Assembly (NCBI GenBank): GCA_047495785.1
Contig: JBLDXI010000055.1
Location: 1,178,001 to 1,242,000, forward strand
Reading direction: 5' to 3'
Origin: Lepidodermella squamata
Lineage: Eukaryota > Gastrotricha
Length of the DNA: 64,000 nt
The notes under the pieces were generated by a model. That model saw only the letters and a list, made by a program, of their open reading frames with translations, had not been told where the DNA came from and ran no database searches. How positions within the stretch are numbered: position 1 is the stretch's first letter; the number at the start of each line of letters is the position of its first letter. A program made the position numbers and the translations under genes. This document shows positions 10,530-22,963 of the stretch, in pieces.

Positions 10530-12120
10530 TTATCGCTGTAACAAACTGACAAGCTCAATCGCTGTTCGCTGTTCCGCTATGTCTATAATCAGTTTTTTCG
10601 ATGAGTCAGGCTTATCTGGCCTATAAACGAGCTGAACTCGAACAATTTGTTTAGAGCCCGTAACCGTGCTAGCATCTGCCCCGACAAGTTTGCAAGACTC
10701 GATGGTCGCTTTCACAATGCTTTTGGGCGTCGACTTTGACGTACCCGGTTCCTTTTGATTCAAATACACCGTATCGGAATCAACCACTTCAAACACAAAA
10801 CAAGCCTAGAAAGTTGTTCGCAAATATTCAAGTTTTAACAAACCCAGTTCGACCTCTACTGGTTTGCCCTTCGCTCGCTCAACCGAAACTTGAAAGACGT
10901 GGCCACGAGTAGTTGCATCGCCCGAATTCCGCCCAGAAAACGACCCTGACTTACCACCATCGATTTTATCATCACTCACCGGGTTGCAATACTTGCGATG
11001 CACCCGAAAATTCAAGCAACCTATTCGACCAATAGTCATAGTTTCGAGGTTTTCGATGAAACGACCGGGCTGCGATTCAGCTTCGAGCGTGAAATTTGAT
11101 TCTAAAATCGTAAATTAGAAAACTGACTCGCTTTAATCAGGTTAAAGATTACTATCAGGAACGTCCACTATCATTTCTCCAGAATCGATCACTTTTTCAA
11201 AATATAATTCGAGGAGTTTTGCGAGGGTGACATCTTTCGAGTCGACAGAAAGTTGATGTTCCCCATAACTAAAATGGCTCATGGTGATGATGAGCTGTGA
11301 CGGTAATATCCGAGCAGAACGCGGCGTGGTAGAAGAGGATCGAGTGGATTTATCTTTGGCGAAGACAAGAGGGATATATATCAACGCCATCGAAGAAAAC
11401 CCATATTTCGACAATGGTTCAAGGGGGTCGAATGGTGGAATGCCAAAATCGACTTCTCCATCATCTGCGGAAACTAGGGCATAATGGGATATTTCCAAAT
11501 CTCTGAAAATAATTACTTTTGCACGAGATTTCAAGGTGGAGTTTTGAAGCTTACGTCAAATTTGGTTCTCGCTGTTCAGCGAAGTATTGCCACAATATTA
11601 AGCCAGTCAAGTCATAAATTTTAGCATTCATCATGTTGACATAAACCGTCATCGGACCGCTTTCCACGGGCTCGCGACCGGTCAAAAATATTGATATAGT
11701 AAGCGACTTGACCCCTGGGCATATCGCTACCTGGGCACCAGCCAATTGGGCAGAAAAACGTCCGAATCGATGAAAAGGGTTAGAAAAATGATTAGCCAGA
11801 GCCTCATTCAAAGTTGGTAAATTATTTGGAGCAGTTTCGTTAAGAATTTCGTCATTGTGAACGTCCGTTTCAGAGTAAAATTCGTCCATGGATAGTTGAC
11901 CCAAAGCACTCAAATAGTGGGTAGTAGTTGATGTGCCGTGTTTATTCGTAGCAAATCGGTCCCCAAATCCATCCTTCAAATCGTCAGCATCGGGGAGAGC
12001 GATGGGGGGACTGTGCCTAATGGCAGATTCGTCTAGCGATTGCTCGCATTGACCACTTTCATCACCTTGAATGAAACAATGCCGGATATGTCGCAGAAGT
12101 ATTTGAGAATCGTCAAACAT
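10530..12120 (-). CDS. MAPKAP1: SIN1, TORC2 subunit
   Basis: Four exons: 12120-11555, 11502-11153, 11101-10860, 10805-10530; product 477 aa (human 522). The N-terminus ILLRHIRHCF...GDESGQCE matches the SIN1 N-terminal block. The CRIM domain (about 110-225) is the clearest: YDLTGLILWQY...REPNLTD then ADDGEVDFGIPPFDPLEPL and KYGFSSMALI. A Ras-binding-like middle region and a C-terminal PH domain (from about residue 372, HVFQVSVERAKGKPACFVFEV) follow. SIN1 scaffolds TORC2, presents AKT/SGK/PKC substrates through CRIM and binds phosphoinositides through PH. The last intron uses donor CCA|GTAGAG; reading through it instead gives a premature stop. The gene lies between SMPD2 (270 nt upstream) and ERGIC-53 (139 nt downstream), all on the minus strand. 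Confidence 0.9.
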
Positions 12121-12137
12121 TGTGACGATAAAAATCT
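12121..12137 (-). promoter_or_regulatory. putative trans-splice acceptor, SIN1
   Basis: Minus strand: TTTTCTTTTATAG (AG at 12136-12137) is 15 nt before the ATG, in the 270-nt gap to the SMPD2 stop. Confidence 0.45.
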
Positions 12138-12390
12138 ATAAAAGAAAATGTCATCATCACCATTAAACCACGTTTTTCAAATAGCAACCATTTTGCGGAA
12201 TAAATAAATACGAGAAAGTGAATCGTATCACGTTAAATTCACAACTTAAAATCGCAACAAATTTGTAAAGAAGCAACATCACCAGTCACGACTGATAAAT
12301 TAAAACGAATCATTGGTAGTAGCAAGGATAAGCTAGAATAAAATCAGTATGTCAACAAAGTCATTTTTCAAGTTTTTCAGTTGTCAACTG

Positions 12391-13948
12391 TCAACAATAT
12401 GTAGTTTCGCTCAGGTGCTTTCTGGTTTGAATATCATGTTCCACTTGTGCTGCTATTTCGCATAGGTGAATGTATTCTTGTCTTTTAGCAAGCAGGTAAT
12501 GTAGGATGCAAAAGACCACGTAGATTAAATAAACCGGTGCAGAGTAAGCGTTGACCAAAACTGGGGCGAAAAATACGGCAAAAACACCGAAAATGATCAA
12601 TGCTGCAGTCATGTACACCCAATTGCGACATGACGCTGCACATTCCTTTGTTGACTTTTTGAATAATTGACTCAACTCCTGCAGGATGTCAACTTCAGCG
12701 GAATCTGTACCAATCATCCGCAACCTCGGTACACTTGGGCTCAGCTGAATTTTGTCAAGAGGCATGACCTTAAACACCGCCGTCACAGCCTCATGATCCG
12801 ACAAAGGAAGGTCAGTATTAGGAACTTTAAGGTTGAGAATCGAGCAATCCTGGATTTCACATCGAAGATTTTCTACGATTGCCGTAATTCAAGTTTTACA
12901 CGAAAGTGAAAGAAAAATTGAAAACATACGCGGTCTAGTCATTATATAATCAATTCTCTTTCCTTTCGGAAAAAGGCGGAGACTCGATTTGGGTGTGTAT
13001 TTGTTCTCTTTATGATCACAGGTAGGAACAAATTCTTCATTGTGAACCACTTGCCAGGCGTCTATAAATTTAAGCGAGATTTTTAGACAAGTAATACGTA
13101 TATGAAAGCCGAGGAGATACCTTTGAATCCACCGTAAATCATCAATCGAATCCCAAGGTCATGAGGTTCAAGATTGAAATCTCCCGCGAAAATAGTTAAC
13201 GATTTCTGATTTCCGTCCGACTTCGATGGTACTATTAGATCGGCAAACTTGAGCATTTCATATGCTTGGGAAACACGATGGGCAAAATATGGATCGTTGT
13301 TCTTGTCGTATTCGGCATGAAACTGTTACAAGTTGAAATAAGAAGGATAAAAAACGCTATGAATTGGTGAACGCAGAACGCACATGAGAAATGAAACAAT
13401 TGACCGACAAGTTGTTGACCAAGATGCGAGCGTAGCCAACTCCTGTAACAGGCACCATGAAAGTTTGAGCAATGAGAAAACATGAATTTATTAGCACCTT
13501 TATTGCCGTGGTTGTCACCGTGCAATACAGCGTACCAATATCCATTCAACATGTATTGATGATAAAATGATTCAACAATAGGATGACGGCTAAATATGCA
13601 TAGTCCTGAAGTTCCAATACGGCCGCTGAATATCATCGATATATTGTTTTAATAAAAGATAATCATGGCTCATCTTGTACCTGAAAAAGCATCTACTGAA
13701 CGGGAACTGCGATTTGCATTCTTTCTCGATCATGGAGTACCATTTCCTGGACCATATCTCTTGCAGAAAAACGATATCATAATCTGCTTCAGCAAGGAAG
13801 CGACCAATAGCCACGACCCTTTGGGCAATGTCCTCCGCAGTGAACGGAACAGTCCTAGTAAGTTAAGTGTGAAACATCGACATTTCCACAACAAAACGGA
13901 TGTTTACCAGCAATTCAGGGTGAAGGCTTTAATAGTAGTCGGCTCCAT
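12391..13948 (-). CDS. SMPD2: SMPD2-type neutral sphingomyelinase
   Basis: Seven exons: 13948-13908, 13854-13681, 13625-13498, 13442-13384, 13322-13121, 13061-12930, 12872-12391; product 405 aa (human 423). It belongs to the Mg2+-dependent DNase I/exonuclease-endonuclease-phosphatase fold. Visible active-site blocks are TLNCW (Asn12), FLQEIWS (metal-binding Glu46), the SGRIGTSGLCIFSRHPI loop, SHFHAEYD, FAGDFNLEP (catalytic Asp/Asn), KRIDYI and LSDHEAV (catalytic His). Two adjacent C-terminal membrane helices (WVYMTAALIIFGVFAVFF and YLIYVVFCILHYLL) are typical of SMPD2. The family hydrolyses sphingomyelin, or lyso-PAF in some members, to ceramide and phosphocholine on ER/nuclear membranes. All conserved catalytic residues appear intact. 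Confidence 0.93.
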
Positions 13949-13966
13949 GGCGATTCAAGTAACACT
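13949..13966 (-). promoter_or_regulatory. putative trans-splice acceptor, SMPD2
   Basis: Minus strand: CTGTTTTTCCACATTTCTG then TAG (AG at 13965-13966), 16 nt before the ATG. Confidence 0.45.
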
Positions 13967-15298
13967 ACAGAAATGTGGAAAAACAGTATACACAAGAGCA
14001 GATAGTTCATCAAGATAAAAACAGCATGCGCATAGTGTTCTGTCAAATCCGCAGAACGGTCGGGTTCTCACTTCGCTTCATATTATTACAGCCCATGCCC
14101 AATGACGGCTTTGACGCTATCTGCTATCTATAAGCATCACGCTAATAGCTTACAAGGAAAACTTAGATCTTATATCTATAAATCCTCAACCCGAGGAACG
14201 AGGAACGCGTGAACTCGCAGCATAAGTAATCAAAAGCACATTGAGAAACAAAAGTAGCTTGTGAACTTGTCAATTGCCCTTGCCAATGGTGAGAATTTGA
14301 AGATCAGATATTCGTTCGTTCACCAACTACCCTTTACCCTCCACCCTCACTCCACACTTCAAAAAGCCGAGAAACGAAAAAAACACAACAAAACTTCTCA
14401 AGTGCCGGCAAGAAGCGGAAAAAGAAGCGGTTTTTCGATGAGATTCAAAACTGCACTATTCAAACATAATATTATATCTAATACTAATAAAAATTAAAGC
14501 AAGTTTTAATAATTTATCGAGAATTTATAGTATTATGGCGGGAAATTTTTCAAAAACCTGGGAACATTGCGCGTCTTTCTGGGCCTCCCTCTCGTCCACA
14601 CTACCGAGCAGACCGAGCGTGCAGAACCTGCTTCTCGCGCTGTTCCCGTGCCAAATCCGTCTGGCCAATCTCTTAACCCAAGTCCGCGAAGTAGGTAATC
14701 GTCGGACGTTTCCATTATACTGGAATCGAATAAATATCTGGAATGTTTATCTGGAAAAATTATTTTCGCGTAAGACTTCGCCTAAGGCTAGAATCTCAAA
14801 TCTGGAATGTTGGACTGATCAAGCCAGGGTAGCAGAAAGTTTTTACAACCTCGAAGTAGATCGAGAAAAAATTTCATACAGGTTTTATATAATGCTGGGG
14901 TTGACATGAGATATGATAGTTAGTAAAGTTAAATTAGTAGAAAAACTGAACGAGTACGACGTATAAACGCATGTATTCAATAATTTTTCAAAAAAGTAAA
15001 CATGTTGCTCCACCCCGCCGACCTTTATCATAGCAATCTATCCTAGGAACTTTCTGCCACACTGCCACCATAATTATAAAACATTGAGTCTCGCAAACGC
15101 GACCTCGACAACGAATCACTAGTCTCACAAGTGCATAATGATAAGAAACAACATGTTAAACCTTGTTGCAATCATTCTCTATTCTCTATCTAATCCCCAC
15201 TTCCTAGAAGACGGCAAATTATTATAGTCGATCCATTTGCATATCCTCCTGGTAAACCGTCTTAATTTTCGTTTAGAATAAGAGGTTGACGTTAATTA
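13949..15298. other. divergent intergenic region, SMPD2 / NUP88
   Basis: Promoter space for two diverging genes. A GGCGGGAAA, which matches an E2F-type core, sits at about 14538-14546. The open frames at 14261-14497 and 14535-14909 (+) show no recognisable features and are read as chance. Minus-strand AG at 13965-13966 after a long pyrimidine tract is 16 nt before the SMPD2 ATG; plus-strand AG at 15275-15276 is 22 nt before the NUP88 ATG. Both could be trans-splice acceptors. Confidence 0.5.
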
Positions 15299-18213
15299 AT
15301 GGTGCACTCAGAGTCACGTTACCTATCTGTTACATTGCCCTGTGGCAATGCTATTGTCGCTGATACCGCCAGAATACCTCAAGACTTTTTTATTGTTCCT
15401 CCAACGGAATTTGCGAGGCTTTACTCGGAACCCGTAACGTCCGAACTAGCAGTTGACAAGCTCTTGAAACATGTATGTTTTACAATACAGTTTTCCATTA
15501 ATTTGATCAATTATTCAAATTTTACATGTTGCAGAGGGTGTCCCTCTCTCCTGATGTTGAGTTTCGGATTGAAAGACTGGTTTTGGCTGGTTCGTCTAAG
15601 ATCTGCGCTGTAGGAAAGCATTGTTTATCGATATTGCAGCCAGTCACAGATATACACAGCCTAAGAGATATCGATTCGTTTATGCTGCGGTAAATACGCC
15701 TTTGAGATCAATTTTACGATTTGAAGCCTCAAGTCACGTCAGATTCTCTTTCCAAGGATATTCCATGGTAGCTCAAATCGATATCTGGAAATTGAAAATA
15801 ATTTTTAGCTGTGGTTGAAACAGCTCATCAATTCTATGCCGTAGGAATCGAGTTATTTGCAATGAAAGAAATAAACATTATATGTATATTCATTATTTTG
15901 CAAGCTCATCTTCTTGTAATTTCAGCTGCTACCCAGTCTGCCGTTATACTTTCCATCCCAAGTCAGCGTTGGAGCTCGTTCATGTAGCGTTTGTTCCGGG
16001 TGATCGAGAGCTTCTATCTGTGTTGAGCACAGATTGCACGTTGAGGTAATTTATTTAGTCGGCAGGCGGAAAATATCGCTCGACTAAACCTCTGACAGCG
16101 TTCATGAGCCGGGTGAATTCCGGCTACACCTCTCGATGCTTGGTCAATGCGGATAATTATTTTGCAGGTTGTTCAAAGTTTCGCAGTTGTCATCAGAAGC
16201 GCTAATGGCACCCTTCAAAACAATCAATTTGCTTTGCCCTCCTAAAAACTTCGGAGGCAGTTTACCGCGGCGAGCAAACCCCGTCTCGTCGTCTCGAATT
16301 AGTCTCGCCAAATGTGAGCTTTTTCATTAGGCTATTTCTATCAACGCCTTATTTTATGTAACGTATTTAGGCGAACCCTTTGTTTCCGTACAATTTATGC
16401 ACGATGCATCAGTCTCTGCGCCGAGTGAGCAGGTTTCACGAAAAAATTGTGACGAAATAGTAACATCTTTCATGCCGTTTCTCGCTTTGCGATCTAATGG
16501 CGACGTCTACTTTGGATTCATTGACATGGCTGATAGCCCGACGGATGCATCTGCGGAAAAACAACTGTTTGATTGTCAATTGGCTGGCCCTCTAAAGCTG
16601 CAAATTCCGGATGGAGATCATGAAAATACGTCTTACTTCTACGACCTGAATGCCTGCGCCATGCAATTGGTATATGGTAAGCACTTCGCCAAAGGAGTGC
16701 CGCTGTTGATTATCGCGTCGGCTGATGGATCAATTGGTCATTACTTGATGATTGCAGATAAGACTGACAGCAAACGTTCATCTGCCTATCTTGCCGCTGC
16801 GGGCTCTGATTTCACACAAAATTCGACCCTAACAATGCATTTCCCAGACACTGCATTGTACGCTGTGGAAAGGCTCAAAATAGCAAGCAGTCACCAACCT
16901 TCATGTTCAACATCATTGACCAGCTGGCTGTATGATTCCCATTGTTTGAAGATATCATCCTGCCCTTATGACTCGAAATTTTCGTATATAGCAACTGCTT
17001 CAGCGTGTATTTTCCGAGTATCGCTACCTTGGCTTGAGTCACTTCCCGGTGGTAAGCATTTTTACAGCTCACGTTACAGCTTACTAACTGAAGCCTCACA
17101 GAGTCTGACTCGGCATTTGTGTCACGCATTTCTGACGACCCAACGTTCGTTGAAGCCTTGATATCCCTTGATATCAAGTCTGATGAGTCGATCTCGGTAG
17201 CTCATTTTACTTCTCTTGGGGCAATTCTGGTCGCTGCCGGGGCTTCGCTGTACGCCGTCCCGATGAACGCGAAAGCCGCTCTGGCTCAGAGTCAGCTTGA
17301 TGCGTTCGATGTCGACGATCACGCAACATTGTTACCTCCCGCCGCAGAGCTGCCTGATCAACTTTCCCTACCAGCTGAGGATTACGTGGCTGTGATACAA
17401 CGAGCTCTAGCTAGGCAAGCAAACTTGAACCCGAAGCTGCTTACGAATACTTCAAAAGAGCCCGGACAGGAAGATCAACTTGGAAACATGTATACGGTTC
17501 GTTTTTAGAGACATAATATTATGTATCATTCCCATACTGATGAGTCATTTTGTTTGTAGGCTGCGTCTGGGGCTGTGGCTCTTCTGGCCCAGGAGTACTT
17601 CGGACGAACCGATACAGCTGCTCGTCAGTTGGCCAGACTCCATGCAGCATGCGATGCAAACGTCCGGCACGTCACTGGTACCATAGAAGCTCGCCTGGTG
17701 AAGTCGTGCAATGATTTTGGGTCAAAAACTGTTCCGAACTTAGCAAACCGAATAGATAATATCGCTGATCGTCTGGCGTGCTTAGTTCAGCGCCTCTCCA
17801 AGTTAGCTGACATTTCTCGAACAAAGATCACGAAAAAGGTTCGCCCAATGAAATTTTAATATTTCCTGCATTCTCTTTTTCATTTATAGTCGAACGTATT
17901 GGAGGAAGTTTGTGCCAAAGAAGGTTTCACGGATCAGTTGTGTGACATCGAGGTGAACATGGCTCAGATTAACGCTTTGTATGGCGAAGTCGATGAAAAA
18001 GCGGCCTACCTGTCTAGTCAAATCGCTAGCTTTGCCGAGCGCAATCTTTCCGCCGGTGAGAAAGTCATTCAGAAGACCGGTGAAATTCTGCCGCCCACAA
18101 GCATGTTACCATTGTTCGAAACGCTTGGCCTTGACATACGCCGCATCTCCGAAGATTTGCAGCAGATGAAAAATGACATTGATCGTATGGAATCGACTCA
18201 TTACCGTGCTTGA
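15299..18213 (+). CDS. NUP88: nucleoporin NUP88
   Basis: Eight exons: 15299-15472, 15535-15689, 15926-16045, 16168-16313, 16371-17051, 17102-17496, 17560-17838, 17890-18213; product 757 aa (human 741). The architecture fits NUP88: a degenerate N-terminal beta-propeller (about 1-480), an acidic linker, and a long C-terminal helical coiled-coil region. Recognisable blocks are LVHVAFVPGDRELLSVLSTD-TLRLF (propeller blade), FVSVQFMHD, a LAGPLKLQIPD...LNACAMQL segment matching the NUP88 LGPL...DACAV region, and the coiled coil ending at HYRA. NUP88 anchors NUP214 on the cytoplasmic face of the nuclear pore and takes part in CRM1-dependent export. Similarity is modest in the N-terminal third. The second intron is long (236 nt) compared with the usual ~55 and could hide an additional small exon. 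A double AATAAA lies at 18239-18248. Confidence 0.75.
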
Positions 18214-18238
18214 AATCGATTAAAATCGTTGTCTTTTC

Positions 18239-18248
18239 AATAAATAAA
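18239..18248 (+). terminator. overlapping AATAAA poly(A) signals, NUP88
   Basis: Two overlapping AATAAA hexamers 26 nt after the stop codon, in the 258-nt convergent gap to the two-pore channel gene. Confidence 0.6.
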
Positions 18249-18471
18249 ATCAATTTTAGTCTCGTCAAATTCTTTTATTACAAATTGCGATCTCAGTAAG
18301 AATGGAAGCAAATGTATTGCAGCAATAAAATCACAAACGGACTAAATATCATACACCCGATTCAATCAGGTTTGCAAAATATATTATAGCTTTCAATTAG
18401 TTTTGTTTATTCGTTAAAATTTGGCGAAAGTAAGACCAGATTTGTCCATAAAACACGTATGAAAAAGTAGA

Positions 18472-21400
18472 TTAGGGAGACGCGGTTGAGACAGGCCGGT
18501 GTGGCGATGATGGTTGAGTGCCAGCCGCACTTCTCAATTCGTCGTCGTCTTCACTCTCAGTGTCGTAAACAGCCAAGAACTCTTCTGGATCCTCTGCATA
18601 GTCAGCTGGGTAGTATGGATTTGATGCGAGATGTTCACGCACCAACTCCATATTTGGCGCTTCTACCCCCAAAATGTAGGCTAAACGCATGGGCTGCGAC
18701 TGAGTTCGAGCTCTTGGTCGCGAAGAGTTTTGGCTATTCCGATTTGTGACGCGAGACTGACGAGCAGACGGCCGTCTGCCAGCGGCAGCATCGGCTATCA
18801 TTTTCTAAGCAGTTAAAGTTGAACATCGCATGACAAAAGTATGAGTCTAATTACCTCTTGCATTAGACGCCTTTGCTTTTCCTCGGAATAAACGTTCCAC
18901 CTCGTGTTGAAGTTTTCAACAATGACAGCGATGAACAAGTCAAGAGAAATGAGCACCGTCAAGATGTACCATAAGATGAAATATAACTGTGCAGCGTCAC
19001 CAGCAGCATTAGTGTATGCGGCCAGAAGCACCTGCCAGTTGTTCACAACCATCAGGTTCCAAAGAACGACTATGGCAGACTGAAGGCAAAATGTATAATA
19101 TTAAAAAATGACATCACTTTAATAGATGAAGAATTGCCCGCAAGTTCATTAATTATTCCTAGAAGAACGTCGTCCTCTTTCATGCATAATGCTGTCTAAA
19201 ATTTAATTTCACAGATCCCTCTATGCAACTTAAACTACGGTCAATCTACAGACATTCGTGATCAGTGGTTAGATAGTCCTTACATTTGTATCGCTGGCAA
19301 AATTCTCCTATGACAAACAGTCTCTAAGGTGGCTAAAAATGCTGCACATGTAACTATTGCGCTATATCATAGGATCTCTGAATTATTCCGTAGTATGTTG
19401 AAGCTCGTATATTTTCAATTCAAAAATTGAACATTAATCCCCAATTGAACTTACCGCGAAATCGTTGAAGTTTTCGGCCCAGAAATCACTTGAGTGAAAA
19501 TCATCGCCGTAGGTACAAGAAGCAGTAAAATTAGGATATGGGGAGCGGCACGTGTCAGAGCTATTGTCCCAATGCCAGCTAACAATTTCAAATACATCGC
19601 ATGTCACTGCAGTCATTTGCATGTTTTATCAATGCTTACCACCCATCCATTCGTTTATCGTATTTGATGACATCCGCAAACAGCATCATACCCAATACAG
19701 CAAACAGGTAGAATTGGGACTGGAGGAATATAAATATAAATTCAGTTCACATCCTTCTAATTTGACCATACCATAAGTAAGCCTAAGAATGGGGTAAGAT
19801 TGACTAACAAATCAGCCATCGTGCGAACAATCAAGTGGGGCATCTGTTATCAAACCGTAAAATTAATATTCCTGAAGTTAATGCGTTTCAAACACCTTAC
19901 CTTGAGCGACAACACAACACGCAACAGTCGACATCCCATTAAAATCTGCCAGCAAAATAAAAATTGAATGCCTGAGTAATTAGAAGATGGTAACAAGATT
20001 ACGTGAGTGATTCCGACAGTTGCGTATCGAGCTTCGATAATCCTAAATAAAAAGCATTCGGTGGAGTTCAATGTTGGATCAGATTTTGGTATAAAACCAA
20101 CTCATTTGGAGCCAATGCATCTACGCTAAGATAGACGATGGTTGACACCTAAATATATTGCATATGCATGAGATTGAATTCTAATTAAGAAAGACGCCTA
20201 CGCCAATCAGCAGAGTGAATACGAAGTCCATTCGATGAAGCCACATTTTGAAATACAAGCGTGGTCCAACAGCCCACATTATTCCAACCTGCTCGATGCC
20301 GTAGTAAATGATGAAGCTATAAGATGGAGGTTCGATTTTTGCTTTTCGAGCGTCGTCTGAAGTTTGGACCTATAAAAAGTGAACCTTCAATTAACAGTAA
20401 AATAGATCAGATCAGATATTACGATAACAAGAAGCACATTTATGACGTTGACCAAACTTCCCACGTGAATGAAATTTAGATGAGATAGAACGAATCGCAG
20501 GCCGGAGACAGTCGTTGACATGCAAGTAGCGAAACGATTTCTGTTATTACTTCCATCGATAACTTCCGTCTCCACGATAGTTTCAGCTGTGTAACAGGCA
20601 CTAGCATGCGTTTTTAGTGGATCGTTCACGCCGGCCCTGAGAGTGTCAACGTATTTTTGTCGTCGGTCAGAAATGCCGACCGCGAAAATCTTTTTGAAAA
20701 ATTGTTTCCAAGAAATATTTGCTTCCGTAATATCCCTGTTTTGCTGATCGACCGAAGTTTCGTGCAGATATTTCAATTCGTCAATAAAGCGTTGATACAG
20801 CTTCGCTTTCACTTCTCGTTTCACCATCAAGCTAGAAATCACAGCTGAGAGGCGTCGAGCCGGAACATACCTGGTTCCGGTAGTCAAGTCAATTTCTGAG
20901 AGAATTTGAAAGGCGGAGACTAAGCCAGCTCGGCGCCGTAATACTCGATGACGCAAGCTTTCCTTGAAATATTCACGAAATTGTTGAAAGACAACGGCGA
21001 GTAGGATGTACAGGAAACAGTAAATCCCTGTGACGCATCAATATAATCGTAATTTTGTACAATTTCGTAATTTTTCGATTCATTACCGATAGCGACGTAA
21101 ATGATGAAGAACAATGAGTAAAATCGATTCTGATTGTAAGCGGCAGTCATGACTTTAAAAAGCTTCAGGTTTAAAAGCTCGTTTATGAAAGCGCGAAACT
21201 CACTGTTAGGATTGTTTGACGTTGTCAACAGGATGAACATGTTCACCAAAGCGCTAGTTGCAGTGGAAAAATACTTCCTGCCTTCTGCGTCCTGTCAGCA
21301 GATCGAAATGAATTAGAAACACAAGCAGAACAAGTTGAGCAAGCTTCCGAGAATTTACCCCTAATTCAGTTTGAACCTAAAATTCAATACCATCACCTTA

Positions 21401-22311
21401 TTTGAAAAATCAATATCTACGCATCAGAAACATACAGGTCCCATGTCGTTAGGGAACAGCGCCAAGCCCGTCAAAGTGAACAGCAGCAAATGCAGGAAAA
21501 TGAGTAGTAACACGCTGAGAATAGAAGGCAGAGCTTTTATGAGACATTTCAAAGCCTTCTTAATGATCGATGAATGCTGAATTATAAACGTCGGTCGCAG
21601 CAAACATCTCCATTTGCAAACCTGTATAAATATTATCATGTTTCAAACGCAATGGTTTGGTGATCGAAGACATGCCCTGCCGCAATGTGGCCAAATATTA
21701 CAGCACGGCACTAGCAGAGCTATGAACCAGCCGCCTACAGACGCAAATAGGCAGACTGCATAAGCCACGTGCCAAGGGTAAGACCGCAGCTGGCGAACTC
21801 CGAACGAATATATTTTTACAAAGCAGTCGAAACATAGTAGCACCAGGCAAACACCTTCAATTGGAAGTAGAATATATGGCGGGACCACGACCCTGCAGTC
21901 TTGCAAAGTTCTGTTCTGACATGCTCTAATGTCAGCCGACATGGATAATGACGACGGTGCTTCGAAAAATATAAGCAAATGCAAAACCATCAAAACCACG
22001 GTTATCGACCACTGCACTGGTCTTGAGTGATATAGGCGGTATACTCTAAGAGACGTGACATCCACTCGGTGATAGGTGAGCCGAAACTAAAAACAAACAC
22101 TGAGTAAGATGGAGAGGAAAAATGGCCTAGCTTACACTCAATGCGTCTTCAATGAACGTGCATCCTTGTAGCAGCCGCGGCTGTTCTGTAACAACATCAT
22201 CATCTTCTTAAACAAATCAAGCTCCAGAGTAATAGAACTTCAACAAATCATCCTTGATTTACCTGCCAGATCGTACGGAAACGATTCTCTCACCAGCGGA
22301 ATGTCATCCAT
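18472..22311 (-). CDS. TPCN: two-pore cation channel (TPC)
   Basis: Sixteen exons: 22311-22263, 22206-22136, 22086-21712, 21621-21436, 21291-21204, 21152-21087, 21027-20423, 20369-20202, 20148-20102, 20042-20003, 19945-19901, 19843-19772, 19719-19640, 19578-19455, 19079-18855, 18804-18472; product 857 aa. There are two six-helix domains. Domain I has FIEDALS...VDVTSLRVYRLYHS, LLRPTFIIQHSS-I-KKALKC (S4-S5) and filter LLTTSNNP (251-253 = T-S-N). A charged linker follows, then domain II with MGCRLLRVVLSLK (S4), SQFYLFAVLGMMLF (S5) and filter LWNLMVVNNWQV (684-686 = V-N-N), S6 and a Ser-rich tail. TPCs release Na+/Ca2+ from endolysosomes in response to PI(3,5)P2 or NAADP. The exon 3 donor (CTA|GTGCCG at 21711) is weak, so about 10 residues between S3 and S4 of domain I are uncertain. 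The 374-nt intron before exon 15 is by far the longest in the gene. Confidence 0.9.
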
Positions 22312-22963
22312 TGATTCAAGCCGTATATCAGGATCAGTTCATATGCTTCTAATCACGCCTAACTTGATAACAAAAGTGACCCATAAATTTATCCAAGCAA
22401 TTTATATGACTTTTCCAATGTCGAGTTGCTGTCATTAATCCGATCACCCATGATTTCCAGGAAAATTCCGCAATTGTTTAATAAATTATTTCATCATAAT
22501 GGATAATAATTCATGATATTCTCCCAGAAAAAAACAAAGACACATATAGTAACACAGTTGAGCTATGTTATAAATATTTACGACACATTTTTTAGTATAA
22601 TTACGAACAACAACGCCAAGCGAGTAAGAAATGGTAAGAAGGTTATCAGTACCCGTGTGAATCGATGGCATATAACAAAGTGTCATTGAAGGAATGAATA
22701 TGAATGTCAAATCAAGTGTAAAAATCAGCATAATTTAGGAGCGTTTGCAACAACGGTGTCAAATCATACATTTTTAGCAGGACTAGGGCAAGCGGGCGCA
22801 TGAAGAATTGAACGTAAAAATTCACAACTCGATTGATAGGTCCACAAAGCGGTTATAGTTGCAGCAATAATTTTGTTAGCAAGTTTCTGTATATAACGAA
22901 TCTAAGCAAATTACACCGTAAAAATACTGAACAAAGCTATATTGCGATTTCGATGACAGGTTC
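22312..22963. other. intergenic, TPC upstream region
   Basis: AT-rich gap between two minus-strand genes. A minus-strand ATG open frame of 81 codons (22731-22486) is hydrophobic but has no recognisable family and no splice context; I do not call it. Confidence 0.5.

Noticed and set aside
14535-14909. 124-codon plus-strand ATG open frame between SMPD2 and NUP88
   Set aside because: No recognisable domain and no evidence of exons; overlaps an E2F-like promoter motif, so probably regulatory sequence.
22486-22731. 81-codon hydrophobic minus-strand ATG frame upstream of the two-pore channel
   Set aside because: AT-rich, no family, no splice context; hydrophobicity follows from T-rich codons.
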